Below, one piece after another: positions 10,201 to 22,200 of a stretch of DNA of 64,000 bases. The notes beneath the pieces were generated by a model. It made no database searches, was not told the DNA's origin, and saw nothing but the letters and a program-made list of their open reading frames with translations. This DNA comes from Bugula neritina (Eukaryota; Bryozoa; Gymnolaemata; Cheilostomatida; Bugulidae): NCBI GenBank assembly GCA_964035545.1, contig OZ037767.1:14618498-14682497 (forward strand). Direction: 5' to 3'. Each line of letters opens with the position of its first letter. Position 1 is the stretch's first letter. A program made the translations under genes and the position numbers.

Positions 10201-13200
10201 TGTATTGTGATTTATTTGTTATATAATTCTATTGAATCAGCCCTGTTTTAAGCTATTGTGTTGTTTTTTATTATCTTCAGATATCATATTATTTTTATTC
10301 ATGTTGTGTTCTACACTTCACTATTTATAGAACATGGTTGTAATTAGTTGTGTTCTACACTTTACTGTTTGTAGAACATCGTTATACTCGAGCTGCGTGA
10401 CTAAGATGAATTCCGTGCCAGTCATCAGAGTTAATGGTGAAGACGCTGACTCTATGATAAAGGCAGCGGCTCTGGCTGTTCGTTACCGAAACACGTGGCA
10501 TAAGGATGTCATCATAGATGTTATGTGCTATAGAAGGTATAGTTATGTGCTATAGAAGGTATAGTTATGTGCTATAGAAGATATAGTTATGTGCTATAGA
10601 AGGTATAGTTGTATGCTATAGGAGCTATATTATTTATATGCTATAGAAGGTATAGTTATATGCTATAGAAGGTACTAGTTATGTGCTATAGAAGGTATAG
10701 TTATGTGCTATAGAAGATATAGTTATGTGCTATAGAAGGTATAGTTATGTGCTATAGATTGTATAGTTATGTGCTATAAAATACATAGTTGTATGCTATA
10801 GAAGGTACCATTATATGCAATAGAATGTATAGTTGTATGCTATAGGAGGTATAGTTATATGCTATAGAAGGGATAGTTATATGCTATAGAAGGTATATTA
10901 TTAATAGACTGAGCTCTTATCTTCTCTGTTTTGTAGACTGGGGCACAATGAACTGGATGACCCATCTTTCACTCAGCCAATCATGTACAGAGTTATAAAA
11001 GACAAGAAGCCTGTCCCCGACACATACCTGAATCAGCTCATTGTAAGTTGACCTCTCACCTAGAGGTCATTGTGGAAAGTGTAAATATATAAATATAGAT
11101 CTACAATAACATGTATGTTATTGTAGATCTATCTATAACTTTTAATGTAAGTGTATCTACTTCACCGTATCACACAGATGATAGCAATAAATATGTAAAA
11201 TCCGTAAACTGCTATTTTTACTGTGAGGCTTATAAAACTAACTATTAGCTTTGTTTTTATTGGTTACTGTGTGATGTTAGTCTAATAAGCACAGACAAGC
11301 TTTATCATATATAAGCATGGGAAGGTATATAAGCTATTTATAAGCTACACATAAGCTTCATATAAGCACATGTGTAACATTGTCCTCAAACAGGAAGAAG
11401 GGGTCTGCAAAGAAGAAGATATGAATGGAAAGATCAGTGGTTGGCATACTTACTTACAGCAACAGTTTGAGACTTCAAAGGAAGCTGTTATACAGGTGAG
11501 GACGTTGCGCTACTCTTTAATTGGCTAATGGTTGCCTAGCAACACTGCTATTTGTTGTCATGTGAAGTTTATAGCCTGTGTTCTCTGCCCCATGCAGGCG
11601 GATCACTTGGAGAAGCAGTGGAGTGGTATGACGCAGGCCTCCAGCAGTGTGACCACGTGGGACACAGGCGTTGATGAGCAGCTGCTGAGATTTGTATCTG
11701 TCAAGTCTGTGGAGGTTCCTGAAGATTTCGTAAGTTTTTAAGAGTTGAGATATTGTGTAGCTTTAGTTCTTTACTCTATAATGTAGCCTCATATATACTG
11801 TGTAGTTTTAGACATTTAGCATAGCCTTAAGTCTGTAGTGTGGTGGTAATTAGATTTATAGCAATGTCTTTAGCATATTGTGTAGCCCTAAGTCTATAGT
11901 GTAGCCTCAGGTTTATAGCATATACTTACACTCGTGTTATCTTAAGCGCTGCCTGTAGCATATTGCATAACCTTGAGTCTATAGCATAGCCTAAGTGCGC
12001 ATCATAGCCTTAGGTACCTACTAATATGCTGGTGTATTTGTAGACGGCCCATCCCACTCTAAACCGATCCCATATTCAGAGACGCAGAGAAAAAACTCAA
12101 CAAAGTTCTCCTATAGATTGGGCAACTGCTGAGGCTATGGCATTTGGTTCACTCCTGACACAAGGTTAGTTACAGTATACGTAGTTGTGTCCTCTTGTAA
12201 AAACAGCTGTTTGCTCTGATAGAAGTTTTCTTCTTTTTTATAAACAAGAGATTATTAGCTGTGTGCAATTCCATGTAAGTTGTCTTCTCATGCGTGAGAT
12301 GGTCCACGGTGATTTTTTAAATTTATTAAAGATTATTTTTATCGATTTTTTTTGCTGATTATCAGACAGTCTTGGAAACAATAAGTAAATTCCTCTAGTT
12401 TCAGATATAGTTGGTTCACAGAATTGGATTGTACACTCCCTAAATATATAATTTATACAATTTTATTCATTATGGAGTTGTCTTATTATGATGTAAACTT
12501 ATGGAAAGGAATCTGCGGTTACTCACATTACAGCTCCAGACAGATTAAGATATTGAAATGTTTATCCTATATGAGAAGAATTTTGTTTCTACCATTTTTG
12601 CTATCAACTTATATTTATCAGGATACGATGTGCGAATCAGCGGACAGGATGTAGGGAGGGGTACGTTTAGCCACCGACACATCATGCTAGTTGACCAGGA
12701 AACTGACGCTATACATATACCTCTGAATCACATGTACGACGAGCAGACCAACTTCCTGGAGGTGTGTATTGAGTTTGTCTTGGAGATTCCTGCTCTATAG
12801 GTTTGGGCACATGTTGTACTCATACTTTTACATTCAGGTAGGCAACAGTATTCTATCAGAGGAGGCAGTCCTCGGCTTTGAATACGGCTTCTCTATTGAA
12901 TCTCCTCGTTGTCTCACCATCTGGGAAGCTCAGTTTGGTGACTTCTTCAATGGAGCTCAGATTATGATAGACACTTATATTTCATCTGGAGAAGGTGGGC
13001 GGTCTTACTAGAGTCGTATTTATTTGTGTCTTTGTCTAGCTGTGTATATCTGGTGCTACTGTCTAGCCGGTACTGTCTAGCCGGTACTACTGTCTAGCTG
13101 TGTCTAGCCGGTGCTACTGTCTAGCTGCTGTTGTTACTGTAGCCAAGTGGCTGAGGCAGACCGGGCTAGTCATGCTGCTGCCCACCGGGATGGACGGAGC

Positions 13201-14734
13201 TGGTCCTGAACACAGCAGCTGCCGTCTGGAGAGGTTCCTGCAGCTGACAGACAGCAAGGAGGAGGAGGCGGATGGGGACGATGTTAATATGTATGTCGCC
13301 CACCCCACCACACCCTCACAGTACTTCCACCTGCTACGTAGACAGGTAACCTAGTTTATTACTATTTAGTATAGCTGTTGGCTGTTCAGATCCTATGTAT
13401 GACTCATAGATTAGGTAGTCTGTCTGTATGTCCACATAATCACCTCCTCTCTTTACACAGATGTTGAGAAACTTTCGGAAGCCTTTAATTGTCGGGTCAC
13501 CAAAGACACTGTTGCGTCTTCCAGCTGCCGTTTCTACTCTACCTGACATGGCACCAGGAACTCACTTTCACCCCGTGCTGGACGACAGCGTGGTGGACAA
13601 GTCAAAGGTGTCTAAGGTTGTCTTCTGCTCTGGGAAGCACTTCTATACTCTGGCAGAGGAGCGAGACAAGAGAAAGGCTACAGACGTTGCTCTCGTCAGA
13701 CTAGAGGTCAATTGCTTATCAGATTGTCATTGTGTAGCATCTTGTCTCAACTTCTTATTTTTTTAGGCGGTTAATGAATGAGTTGCTGCTCTTTCTTACT
13801 TTTTAAAGTTTATGTTTCTGATGTTTAAATGCGTAATTTAAAGTTAGAAATTGGTAGACTTCAACGCGTCCCTGTAAGATATTAGACAGCCTTAGTTGAA
13901 CTGCACTGTCACACTGAGTATTATTATTATTTCAGTATAAAATTTCACAAGTCCACGCCATGGGTGTATAATTTGTTATACCGATAGGAAGTTGAACAAA
14001 TACTGCTAGACTCGGTTATTCTGGTATTTTCTATATAATTAAGGTGGAATGTCATGTTTTAGGAGTTGTGTCCTTTTCCAACCCAATCTCTTCAACATGT
14101 GATCAAATCCTATCCTTCCGCTAAGCAGTTTATATGGTCTCAAGAAGAACACAGAAATTATGGAAGTTGGAGTTTCGTCAGGCCGAGATTTGAAAACTTG
14201 GTAGGAGTGAAGGTATGTACCTTGCTGTGTGAAATGGCATTAGATATTATGTAACATTCTGATGTTTGTTTTTTATGTGTATTATTTTAGATTGTAGTGG
14301 GTCATTATGAATTGAGTACACTTCTGCTCAGTCTTGTTGTGAACGTTTATGGCTCTGTTTCATTAACATGTTCTATGATATAGTTATTAACAGCTGTTTA
14401 GAACACATCAGGAAATTAATCTTGCATAAAACTTATTTGCAGAATGTCATTGGAGTTACATTTTCAATTCATAAAGTTATATATGATACAACTTAAAGCC
14501 ATGTATAATATTGTAATGTTATTTTTCATTTCTTGGAGTTATTTTTAACATCTTAGAGCTATTTATAATTCAATAGTTATTTATTATACAACTTGGGGTT
14601 ATTTATATCTTATTTATGATATATTTTAGCTTGGATATGCAGGTAGGGCTGAGCTAGCTGCCCCAGCATGTGGTATGGGTATAGTTCACAAGACAGAGTG
14701 TGCCAATATTCTAGAAAGTACTTTCAACTCTTGA
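4288..14734 (+). CDS. DHTKD1: DHTKD1, 2-oxoadipate dehydrogenase E1 component (complete, 20 exons)
   Basis: Thiamine-diphosphate E1 enzyme of the mitochondrial 2-oxoadipate dehydrogenase complex, in lysine and tryptophan breakdown; about 938 aa against 919 in human. Exons: 4288-4438, 4975-5101, 5732-5906, 6085-6192, 6939-7050, 7314-7473, 8488-8587, 8793-8936, 9228-9343, 10375-10536, 10937-11042, 11394-11495, 11598-11729, 12044-12164, 12622-12761, 12838-12994, 13143-13345, 13461-13706, 14063-14212, 14630-14734. Apart from the uncertain exon 6/7 join, all phases agree. The start at 4288 gives an Arg/Ser-rich, acid-free presequence. Family landmarks are KRYGGDG (exon 5), AHRGRLNLL (residues 235-243), [16 protein letters not shown] (about 351-359), [36 protein letters not shown] and WSQEEHRN. 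The close match to DHTKD1 at the SFVRPRFE region and C terminus favours it over OGDH. The exon 6/7 join is uncertain (see findings). Several introns are minisatellite-filled. Next gene lies tail-to-tail. Confidence 0.97.
5420..5662. repeat. Minisatellite, unit about 31 bp, DHTKD1 intron 2
   Basis: About eight copies of a unit containing GTCTAGAGCACCTGCACACT and CAGCTCAC, with few changes. It ends about 70 bp before the exon 3 acceptor. Confidence 0.9.
6596..6730. repeat. Minisatellite, unit 15 bp, DHTKD1 intron 4
   Basis: About nine copies of AGTTAGCAGGGGTGT. The plus strand is G-rich with regularly spaced GGGG runs. The apparent minus-strand open frame here (repeated Thr-Pro-Leu-Leu) comes only from the 15-bp period. 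Confidence 0.9.
7051..7310. repeat. Minisatellite filling DHTKD1 intron 5, unit about 23-24 bp
   Basis: Units of the form TATATTCATATCTATACCAG run from the donor (GTATTCATATC, itself a unit) to just before the acceptor at 7313. The 263-bp intron is therefore essentially all tandem repeat. Confidence 0.9.
8600..8775. repeat. Minisatellite filling DHTKD1 intron 7, unit about 36 bp
   Basis: About five degenerate copies built from TAAGTAATATCAGTATTGTC and AGGGTACACT. They take up most of the 205-bp intron between 8587 and 8793. Confidence 0.85.
9118..9180. repeat. Short tandem array, unit about 19 bp, DHTKD1 intron 8
   Basis: Just over three copies of TAGCTAGACCACCCACAAA-like units. Upstream in the same intron, three diverged CCAATCRGYTACTG words suggest an older, degraded array. 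Confidence 0.8.
10521..10900. repeat. Minisatellite made of the exon 10 / intron 10 junction of DHTKD1, unit 22 bp
   Basis: About 17 copies of a 22-bp unit containing TTATGTGCTATAGAAG and GTATAG. The first copy begins inside the coding exon: 10521-10536 encode the conserved Met-Cys-Tyr-Arg end of exon 10, and the real donor GTATAG starts at 10537. Many later copies keep an AAG|GTATAG decoy donor. Confidence 0.9.
11740..12035. repeat. Degenerate tandem array, unit about 20-22 bp, DHTKD1 intron 13
   Basis: Repeated TAGCCTTAAGTCTATAGTGT-like words fill most of the 314-bp intron between 11729 and 12044. Copies are diverged and spacing is uneven. Confidence 0.7.
13030..13130. repeat. Short tandem array, unit about 17 bp, DHTKD1 intron 16
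   Basis: Five to six copies of TGTCTAGCCGGTACTAC-like units run up to the acceptor region of exon 17 (acceptor AG at 13141-13142). Confidence 0.8.
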
Positions 14735-16240
14735 TGAATAATATGTAGCAGAGGATGGCAGGAGTACATAACTCCCGTTGGCTACAGCACATGACCTTTT
14801 CCTCAGTTGACAGAAAGTTCAAAATTTTTTAAAACAGAATGAAAAGCAGTTGTAAAACACAAATCTCTAGAAGTTGAGTTTGTATAAAATAATTTACAGT
14901 TTTTTGGAATACCAACTAGACTGGGATGTTACACAGATACATTTTTATGTAATTGGAACAAAGTTCTAACACTCAAAACTGTAAGAACTTTTACTTTATT
15001 TACTCAGAATATACCTATATTTATTACTCCTAAATGGGGGTTGTCTTCTCTTTGGCATAACAAACCTGAATGTCTTAATACCATTGGTTTTGTGTTCACC
15101 AGTTGACTGCGCCTCTAGAATATGCTGGAAATGAGGCTTAAAAGGCCATAAAAGTTGAGCTCTCACTATTACTTTGTTTAAACTATTTAAAACTGCTTTT
15201 AAACTATAAAAAGCTGCCTGGAACTGAAAATATGTAAAATCAAAGTCCTATTGCACATCTGCATGGTAACTGCTATTGGAACAGTTACTAGTAGTCATAC
15301 AATAACTACTAGTAACTGTTGCCGGTATTAAGAGTTGCATAAGTTTCTTTGCCAAAGGTAATAGTTACTAGTTACTGGTAAGAGTGATTGTTGCATGTAG
15401 TGGTGATTTAGCTGCCTAATTTACTTGTGTATACAGATAACTAACCATAACTACTTGCTAAGAAAATTTGTTACTTTTTATTATTTTTTTTATTAGGCTC
15501 TTTTATAAAATAGTTTTGTACCAAATTGTGGTACTGAAATTAGATATTAATATAATACTTTATTTACAGCTAACTGGCTAACAGTAACCATCAGTCATTA
15601 CATAGTCGCATGTTTTTTAACAGCTATTTTTACACCATTTAGTTGAATGCACACAAACATATGATGTAAAATGCACCTTGTTGAAAAATATCGATAATCT
15701 AACATAAATGTTATAACTTTATAAAGTATATGCTTACATAAAAACATATCTATATAGAAATATGGCCGACATAAGTACAAAATTTAAAAACTGAAAAACA
15801 GTTGAGGAATTGGCGTATGCCATGCATATAAATAAAATAAATATCCGTAGCGGCTAACTGTACTCTTCAACATGCAGTTAGCTTGTACTGTATATATCAA
15901 CGCTTAGCTCTGCTATTTCTAAATCATGTGAGAAGCAGGCTACTGGGGTACATAAAATACCGCTTAGGAAAAGAATATGGAGGGTAGACAACTACTGGCA
16001 ACATCCATAATTTCGAAATTGTCTTCTCAGCAAATTAAACTGGTGCCATGAATAAGGACACTTGACCGAAATAGATATATGCCAATGTTTTTGGTACTAG
16101 CATTAAGGCCTGGGAAAGACCCTACAACACACTATTACTATGCTAAGGGGTCTATTAGTATGCACCGAATTAACCAATAAAAATATCCAACAATATCTAA
16201 AAGTATGCTAGGCATATTCAGTATTACGAAGGCTTAGAGG
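14735..16240. other. Convergent intergenic region / 3'UTRs of DHTKD1 (+) and the unrecognised minus-strand gene
   Basis: No coding signal. AATAAA-type words occur at about 15832-15842 on the plus strand and, as CTTTATTTAC, at about 15558-15567 on the minus strand, so the two 3'UTRs may overlap. A perfect inverted repeat lies at 15280-15320. The minus-strand open frame at 15598-15780 has no recognisable similarity. Confidence 0.5.
15280..15320. repeat. Inverted repeat, 16-bp arms, 9-nt loop
   Basis: AACAGTTACTAGTAGT and its exact reverse complement are separated by CATACAATA. It is probably transcribed as part of one or both convergent 3'UTRs. Confidence 0.85.
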
Positions 16241-19200
16241 TCAGTGTGTATTCTCCTTGCTGTCCACCAGCTCCACCTGTCTCACAATGTGTTGGTGCTC
16301 CTCTAGCAAGTTCTGTAGTATCTGCTTCCTTTGCTGCGCTTCTATCTGCAAGGTACAAGGTACCAGTTTACTACTGCAGTTCACACCCTCAGTACACTAC
16401 TTAGAAAGCATTTTTATATGCCCCGAAAAAAATTATGATCATGATCTGAGGGGCAAAGAAGCAACGCCGATCTTAAGAAATTCACTCTGAATGGCCAGAT
16501 AATTTAAATAGTATTTCCAGCCTTTAGTATGACCTGCAGTCTTAATGACATTGAGTTTTACTGGAGACATCAAACTTACTTTCATGGACTTGGCGGCATC
16601 TTCTCCCAGTTTCATCTTCTGGATACGTTCTGATATGGAATTCTTGTGTACCAAGGGTTCTATACTAACCAATCAAACATTATACAGCAACAATAGACAA
16701 TAGCAGTAAAAGTATTAACTCCAAAGAAATATAGAAATGAACAAAATGCTGACTTCTACACCGACATCTCTATGTCTAAGAGAGTTTTTGATAATACCAG
16801 GTCATACCTTCGCAGTCTGGTGATTGGGATTTGTATACTTCATCGTGAAACACATCTCCACTATCGTCTATTTCCAGTGGTCGAATGTTTCCATCTTCTG
16901 TTTCTATGGCGATATTTATTTGGGGTTTGAAGGGGTGTTTAGTTGACTGAGTGATAGGCTGCTGATTAGATACATTTTCATTGGCAGAATTTAAAGGCTC
17001 TTTTGCAGCTAGTGTTTTCTTCATTATGGGCATAGCTTTGTCAAACCTGCCTATCACTACAAATAAGTATTCAGTTATTAATTGAAATGCTTACAGTAGT
17101 GTATTATACCAGGTTATTTTTTATAAATTAAACTAAAATTTGAGATGAATGGTAAATAATATATTTAAATCACTCAACTAATAAAAACTAATGAGAAAAC
17201 AAGGTTTTAGGTTGCTTATTTCTACTATTCCCTGTAGAATGGTAGAAATACACAATGCCACATACTATTTATTATATATAATGCAGTTATATTATAGTTG
17301 GGATTAACTGCACAGTCACGAGGGTTTTATTGAAATACTAGACTTCAAGTGACATTTTTAAGGCACAGAATATCTATTTTTAAAATAATACACTCATGGA
17401 ATGCTGAACAAGAAGAGATTACCGTTGGTTATAGATTATCTTGAAATCAAATGAAAGTTATCATTCAGTACGAAGGGTGAACTAGACGCAACTTTTATGA
17501 TTCTAAGCTACCACTTAATCCGATTTCAAGAATAGGGAAAATATTGATCCAGTAATTAGTAACATGTATTCACTCATTAATAAGATAGTCTACTTCAGTA
17601 TCTCTCTTGACGTAACCCAATCGTATTAAAAATAGAACATTTGAGGAAATGCAATTGATGTAAGGCATTGATATTGCTGCCACGATGAGTTCAGCTCATT
17701 CACCTTGAAGTAATGTAGCTAATAATCAGGCCGCAATTCTCCTACTCCAATACACTCAACACCTATACATATAATACATGTATATATGGATTTACCATTT
17801 CAATTACGGTGTGCATTGAGTATCTTTGCCCAGAGCCTCATTGCAAGAGGTGTGCAACTTTATTTTTAATTAGAAAGTTGAGGACACAGAATTCTCCTAT
17901 TTTTTGTAATGAACAGAAGCTTCTGACATGACAACTTCCATAAACATATGCTAGATTGTTGCTAGGAAACCAGATTGCAAAGATGGTTCCCATAATCTCA
18001 AAAATTTAGACTTGATACCATGTTTAACATCATATAGGGATTTCTGGTGAACAAACTTAATTTCCAATACTTATGGAATTACTTTCTAGAAAGGTGATAT
18101 ACATAGACTGGCATAAACCACTATAATATCAACCAACTGATCCCCCAGCTTCAACCCTAAGAAGTATTTAATTACTTTATAACCTTACAACACCTTGGAA
18201 ATTTCAAATGACGTTTGCAACATCTCTGAGAGTTAAATTAAATTAAATTCAGTCAGACACCATTTTATTACTTCCAGCTAGTAGTCCTTGCTACAAATAA
18301 GTAGGATGCTAATTATCTTTACCAAACTGCCTCAATCAGAGCTAATTTGAAAGGTGTGGGGGTCAGGGCAGGTGTCAGCTATAGGCTTGGTCTTAATTAA
18401 CTTGGATTAAATTAGATTATAGTACAACTAAACAACTCTGAAACTGATGGCGCAACTTTTAAGGGAAGTACATTTGGAAATTAGAAATTATAATTTTTGG
18501 CTGTAAGTTACAGCATTTTATCAGGAGCTATGACCAGTCAATAAATATCTTGTTTCCACTTCCTATATTTACAGAATAATCACCATTTAACTAGAAATTG
18601 CAGTTTCCCATGTCAGGTTTATTGGCTGTATTACAGTTTATGCTGTTCTTGTCATCATCTCGAAATACAATGAAAATAAAGCTAAAAATACTACATGAAT
18701 TATACATTGAGCATCTCAAATGAAGTCGTGGTCCAGTGAAATGCAGCCATATTATGCTTTATTTTTAACCATCTGACGCTTTCCACAACACCAACTGTGG
18801 GTTCTATTTATACTTCAAGCAAAGTGCATCTCTTGCCAGCAATTAGAATATAGCTCAACTGAAACATAGGGGGAGGCCTCGGTCATTAATACCTGACTGC
18901 CTTATATTCAGATAAAGGCTACACAACTTGTGTGCTTTAGAAGCTGCAAGCAAAATTTTTCTGCTGCATTTTGAGCTCTTAGCAAGCATGAAGTTGTCAA
19001 AGGGAGGGGGTATGTCTCCATCCTACACAATATGCATATTACCTATAATTATATGCACATTTAGAATGCACACTTATAAATTTTATGTTCATTATGCAAC
19101 ATGAATCAACTGCATATATTTTGTTTTGGGATAAAGTTGCATATAAGCTAGATGTAGCATAACTCTTGCAGTATTGAGATGAGATGAAGTGTAATATGTA

Positions 19201-22200
19201 CAGAGCGTGGCAGCTTTAAGCCCTTAGCCTAGAAGTTCAACTGTTTACATATATTTCAGGTCAGGGCATGAAAGGCTAGTCAACACCAAACAAGTTCAAG
19301 CAGTTCATTATTGGTTTACATGGCTAAATATAATCCTTCCTTTAAAATAGGTGCATCTTGGCAATGCCCATACATCATTAGTTCTAACAGTGGTAGCAAA
19401 AGGAGTTATCTTTCCTGATGAAACAAGCCAGCCCCCTCAAATACCAAATGTAACATTAGAAAGTTATAAAATTAAGGATAAAAATCTCTAGTATTTTGGG
19501 AAACTTTTGTTAGAGCACAAGAAGGCAATGAACCAAAAGGGGGGCACAAGTGTCACAATGGTGTAAGTGTACTATGGTGTGATAAATCACAGAATATCTC
19601 TAAGCGGAAAATTCAGCCTACAAAAATAGTAAAACCCATAATCCATAATCACCTTCGGTATAATTAATCATTTCTCAGACTGACAGGGCTTAACCTCAGA
19701 GTAACTAAACATGGATGTTGTCAATGCATTTACCACTACTTTTAATAGAATGCAGTGAGATAAGTTTAAGCACTTGATGGATTAGATCCTAACTAGATTC
19801 AGATTTTATACCACAATTCAACCTAACTAAATTACAAAAGTACTACAACCTACACAAATAAACTTACAGTAATGGGGTGTTTTGTCAGTAAAGTTATACG
19901 CAACACAAGCCTACATGCACACAGTACCCCATGCGTGCCTAGCTAAATTGCATTACGTTATCTCATCAGAAGCTGTCTAGACGCAAGATATTAATAACAG
20001 CTGCACAACAAGCCATGCAGAGCCCCACTCTGCTGACTCATAGCTGCATGAGAGGTGATGGAGTCAACTGAACATGGCACGGCTAATAATAGTAATATTT
20101 GCATATATCGGCACAGCTACCCTTTACTCTTCCTTATCACAAGGTCTACAGTTCATTGTTATTCACATTTGAAATACATAAATGAAAATAATTAATATGA
20201 CATTCATTTCTCAAGTGCTGCATCCGGATTATAAGATACAATATAATATCATACAAACACCATAATAATATTTTATCTGATTATCTATATCATTTTATGT
20301 CATTAGCAACTTAAATTAGAATAAAAGTTGCATATTTAATACATAATCATCTCACATGATATTATTTCGTAAAAATATATGTGATTCAGAGTTTATATTA
20401 TAGATTATAGCAGCACATATTGTACCATTCATTTCTTAATAAACAGTAGATGCATGGTGCAATATGTAACATGTATTGTGGTAGTAATGTAATGAGTAAC
20501 ATTATTATACATGGTAGTGTAGGGGAGATCACCACTGAATACTGGCGCAATGTCTATGTTTTACCTACTAGTATAACTCACTTGCAGGTTTGTGAGTGTC
20601 CAAAATTCAAGTACTGTAAATGAAGGCTGATAAGATACTTGGAGTGAATTGAACTTGGAGCAATAGATACAATTGAATACAGGCTATTTTTATGGTCTTT
20701 TTCATAATGCAAAGTCTCGTAATCAGAGTAACTCAATTAATTTACACTCATGCTTGCCAATTGAGTCAATAAGTACAGAAACAAAGCCCTATAAATGCTA
20801 GCAAACAATGAACAGTTTCAGTTAGGTTTCTACTTCTATGAGTCACCTTTTCTCAGTCTAGGTTCAACAGAAAATTCTTGATTGTTGAAAGTCAGAGTAC
20901 CCTCTGACATTCAAACATGGCTACCACCAGAGGTTTACACTGCACAGCAGATACTAGATTCTACATACACATAATGCTGCCTTGAGAGTGATGCTGATGA
21001 GAGATAGTTTATTCAGCAAACATCAAACCTATGAGTTTAATAATGTACTACTAGCAATTATGGTAAAAGAAAACAATGCCTAGTCTTTTAGCTGCTGCGA
21101 CTGCCAAGGGTAGAGTATAAGGTCCGTCTCATTGAGTCAAGGACTAAGTGAATGCTGTCCAGAGTCAGCAGCAGTACCTTGGCAGCAGCTTACAGTGGCA
21201 CAGCATGAGAAGCAGCTACACACAGACAGCCTTCCTCAATTCAACTACTAACTGATCAACTCAGCTGATGAATCAAATTGAATTAAAAGAAAACTGATAT
21301 GCATAATAAATGTGAAGACCTGACACGCGATCTGGCAACACAAAGAAGAAAAGCAGATGTTGTTCATTGGCTGACTGGCATTGTAACAACGGCTCAGGGG
21401 AACTTAAGTGCAAAGTTGGAGATTTGTACTTGGCTATATTTAATTACTTCAGCTGAACAACTTTTATACTTTAAGTACAAGCACTTACTTTTATTTTAAT
21501 ATTTACCCAATACGTACACATGCTTATTTATAGAAAACCCCATTTACCATGAATAAATGATAATCACTTAATTAAATAATAAAAATAATAATAGCAATAG
21601 TAATACTGATGGTGATTAAAAACCTTAATATATTTTAGTTTTAGGTCTGAACTGATGACCAATATAGACCATCAATTGTTACCAACAGTAAAACTAAGGG
21701 CTTCTAACTAGTCAATTCATAGTAGTATTAGATACCATAACTTAAAGTTGTATCAAGCTAATGTTATAAATTATTTAATCATAATAAATTTTTACTAATA
21801 CTTGACATACTTTTTACAAGATAACATGCTGATCAATCTACCAAGTTTATCACGATACTTTTCAGGCATCAAAATAAATGTCATTGTACTACTATCTAAC
21901 ATGATGTGTTTAACAGTAAAACGTTACCTGCTCCAGCTGTAAAGCGAAAAAGTTAATACGACAGAAGAGACGAAATTGTACAGCTTTCTTTCACTACAGC
22001 AGTGTAAATGCCTGTAGCTATGAACAAGCAAAGCAGACGAATATTTCTCAGCCAATCACAACCTGGTAAACTTCGTCCAATCACACTGCGAATTGTTAGT
22101 TACTATAGTACATATAAATCATGCACACGCTGAGTGCACGCAGCACCGCATTACTGTAAAAGCCTTTAAACTCAATCTTCAAACTTGGCAAGTATGGCAA

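Noticed and set aside
10334-10374. ATG at 10334 as start of an exon-10 protein
   Set aside because: The region upstream of 10375 is intron with a clear acceptor; exon 10 joins exon 9 in phase 2.
12424-12660. Open frames overlapping DHTKD1 exon 15 on its 5' side
   Set aside because: Only 12622-12761 shows family similarity; the upstream part is intron 14 ending at a clear acceptor.
21299-21499. 66-aa open frame in the large intron (MHNKCEDLTRDLA...)
   Set aside because: No recognised family, no splice or promoter support; length is expected by chance in this composition.
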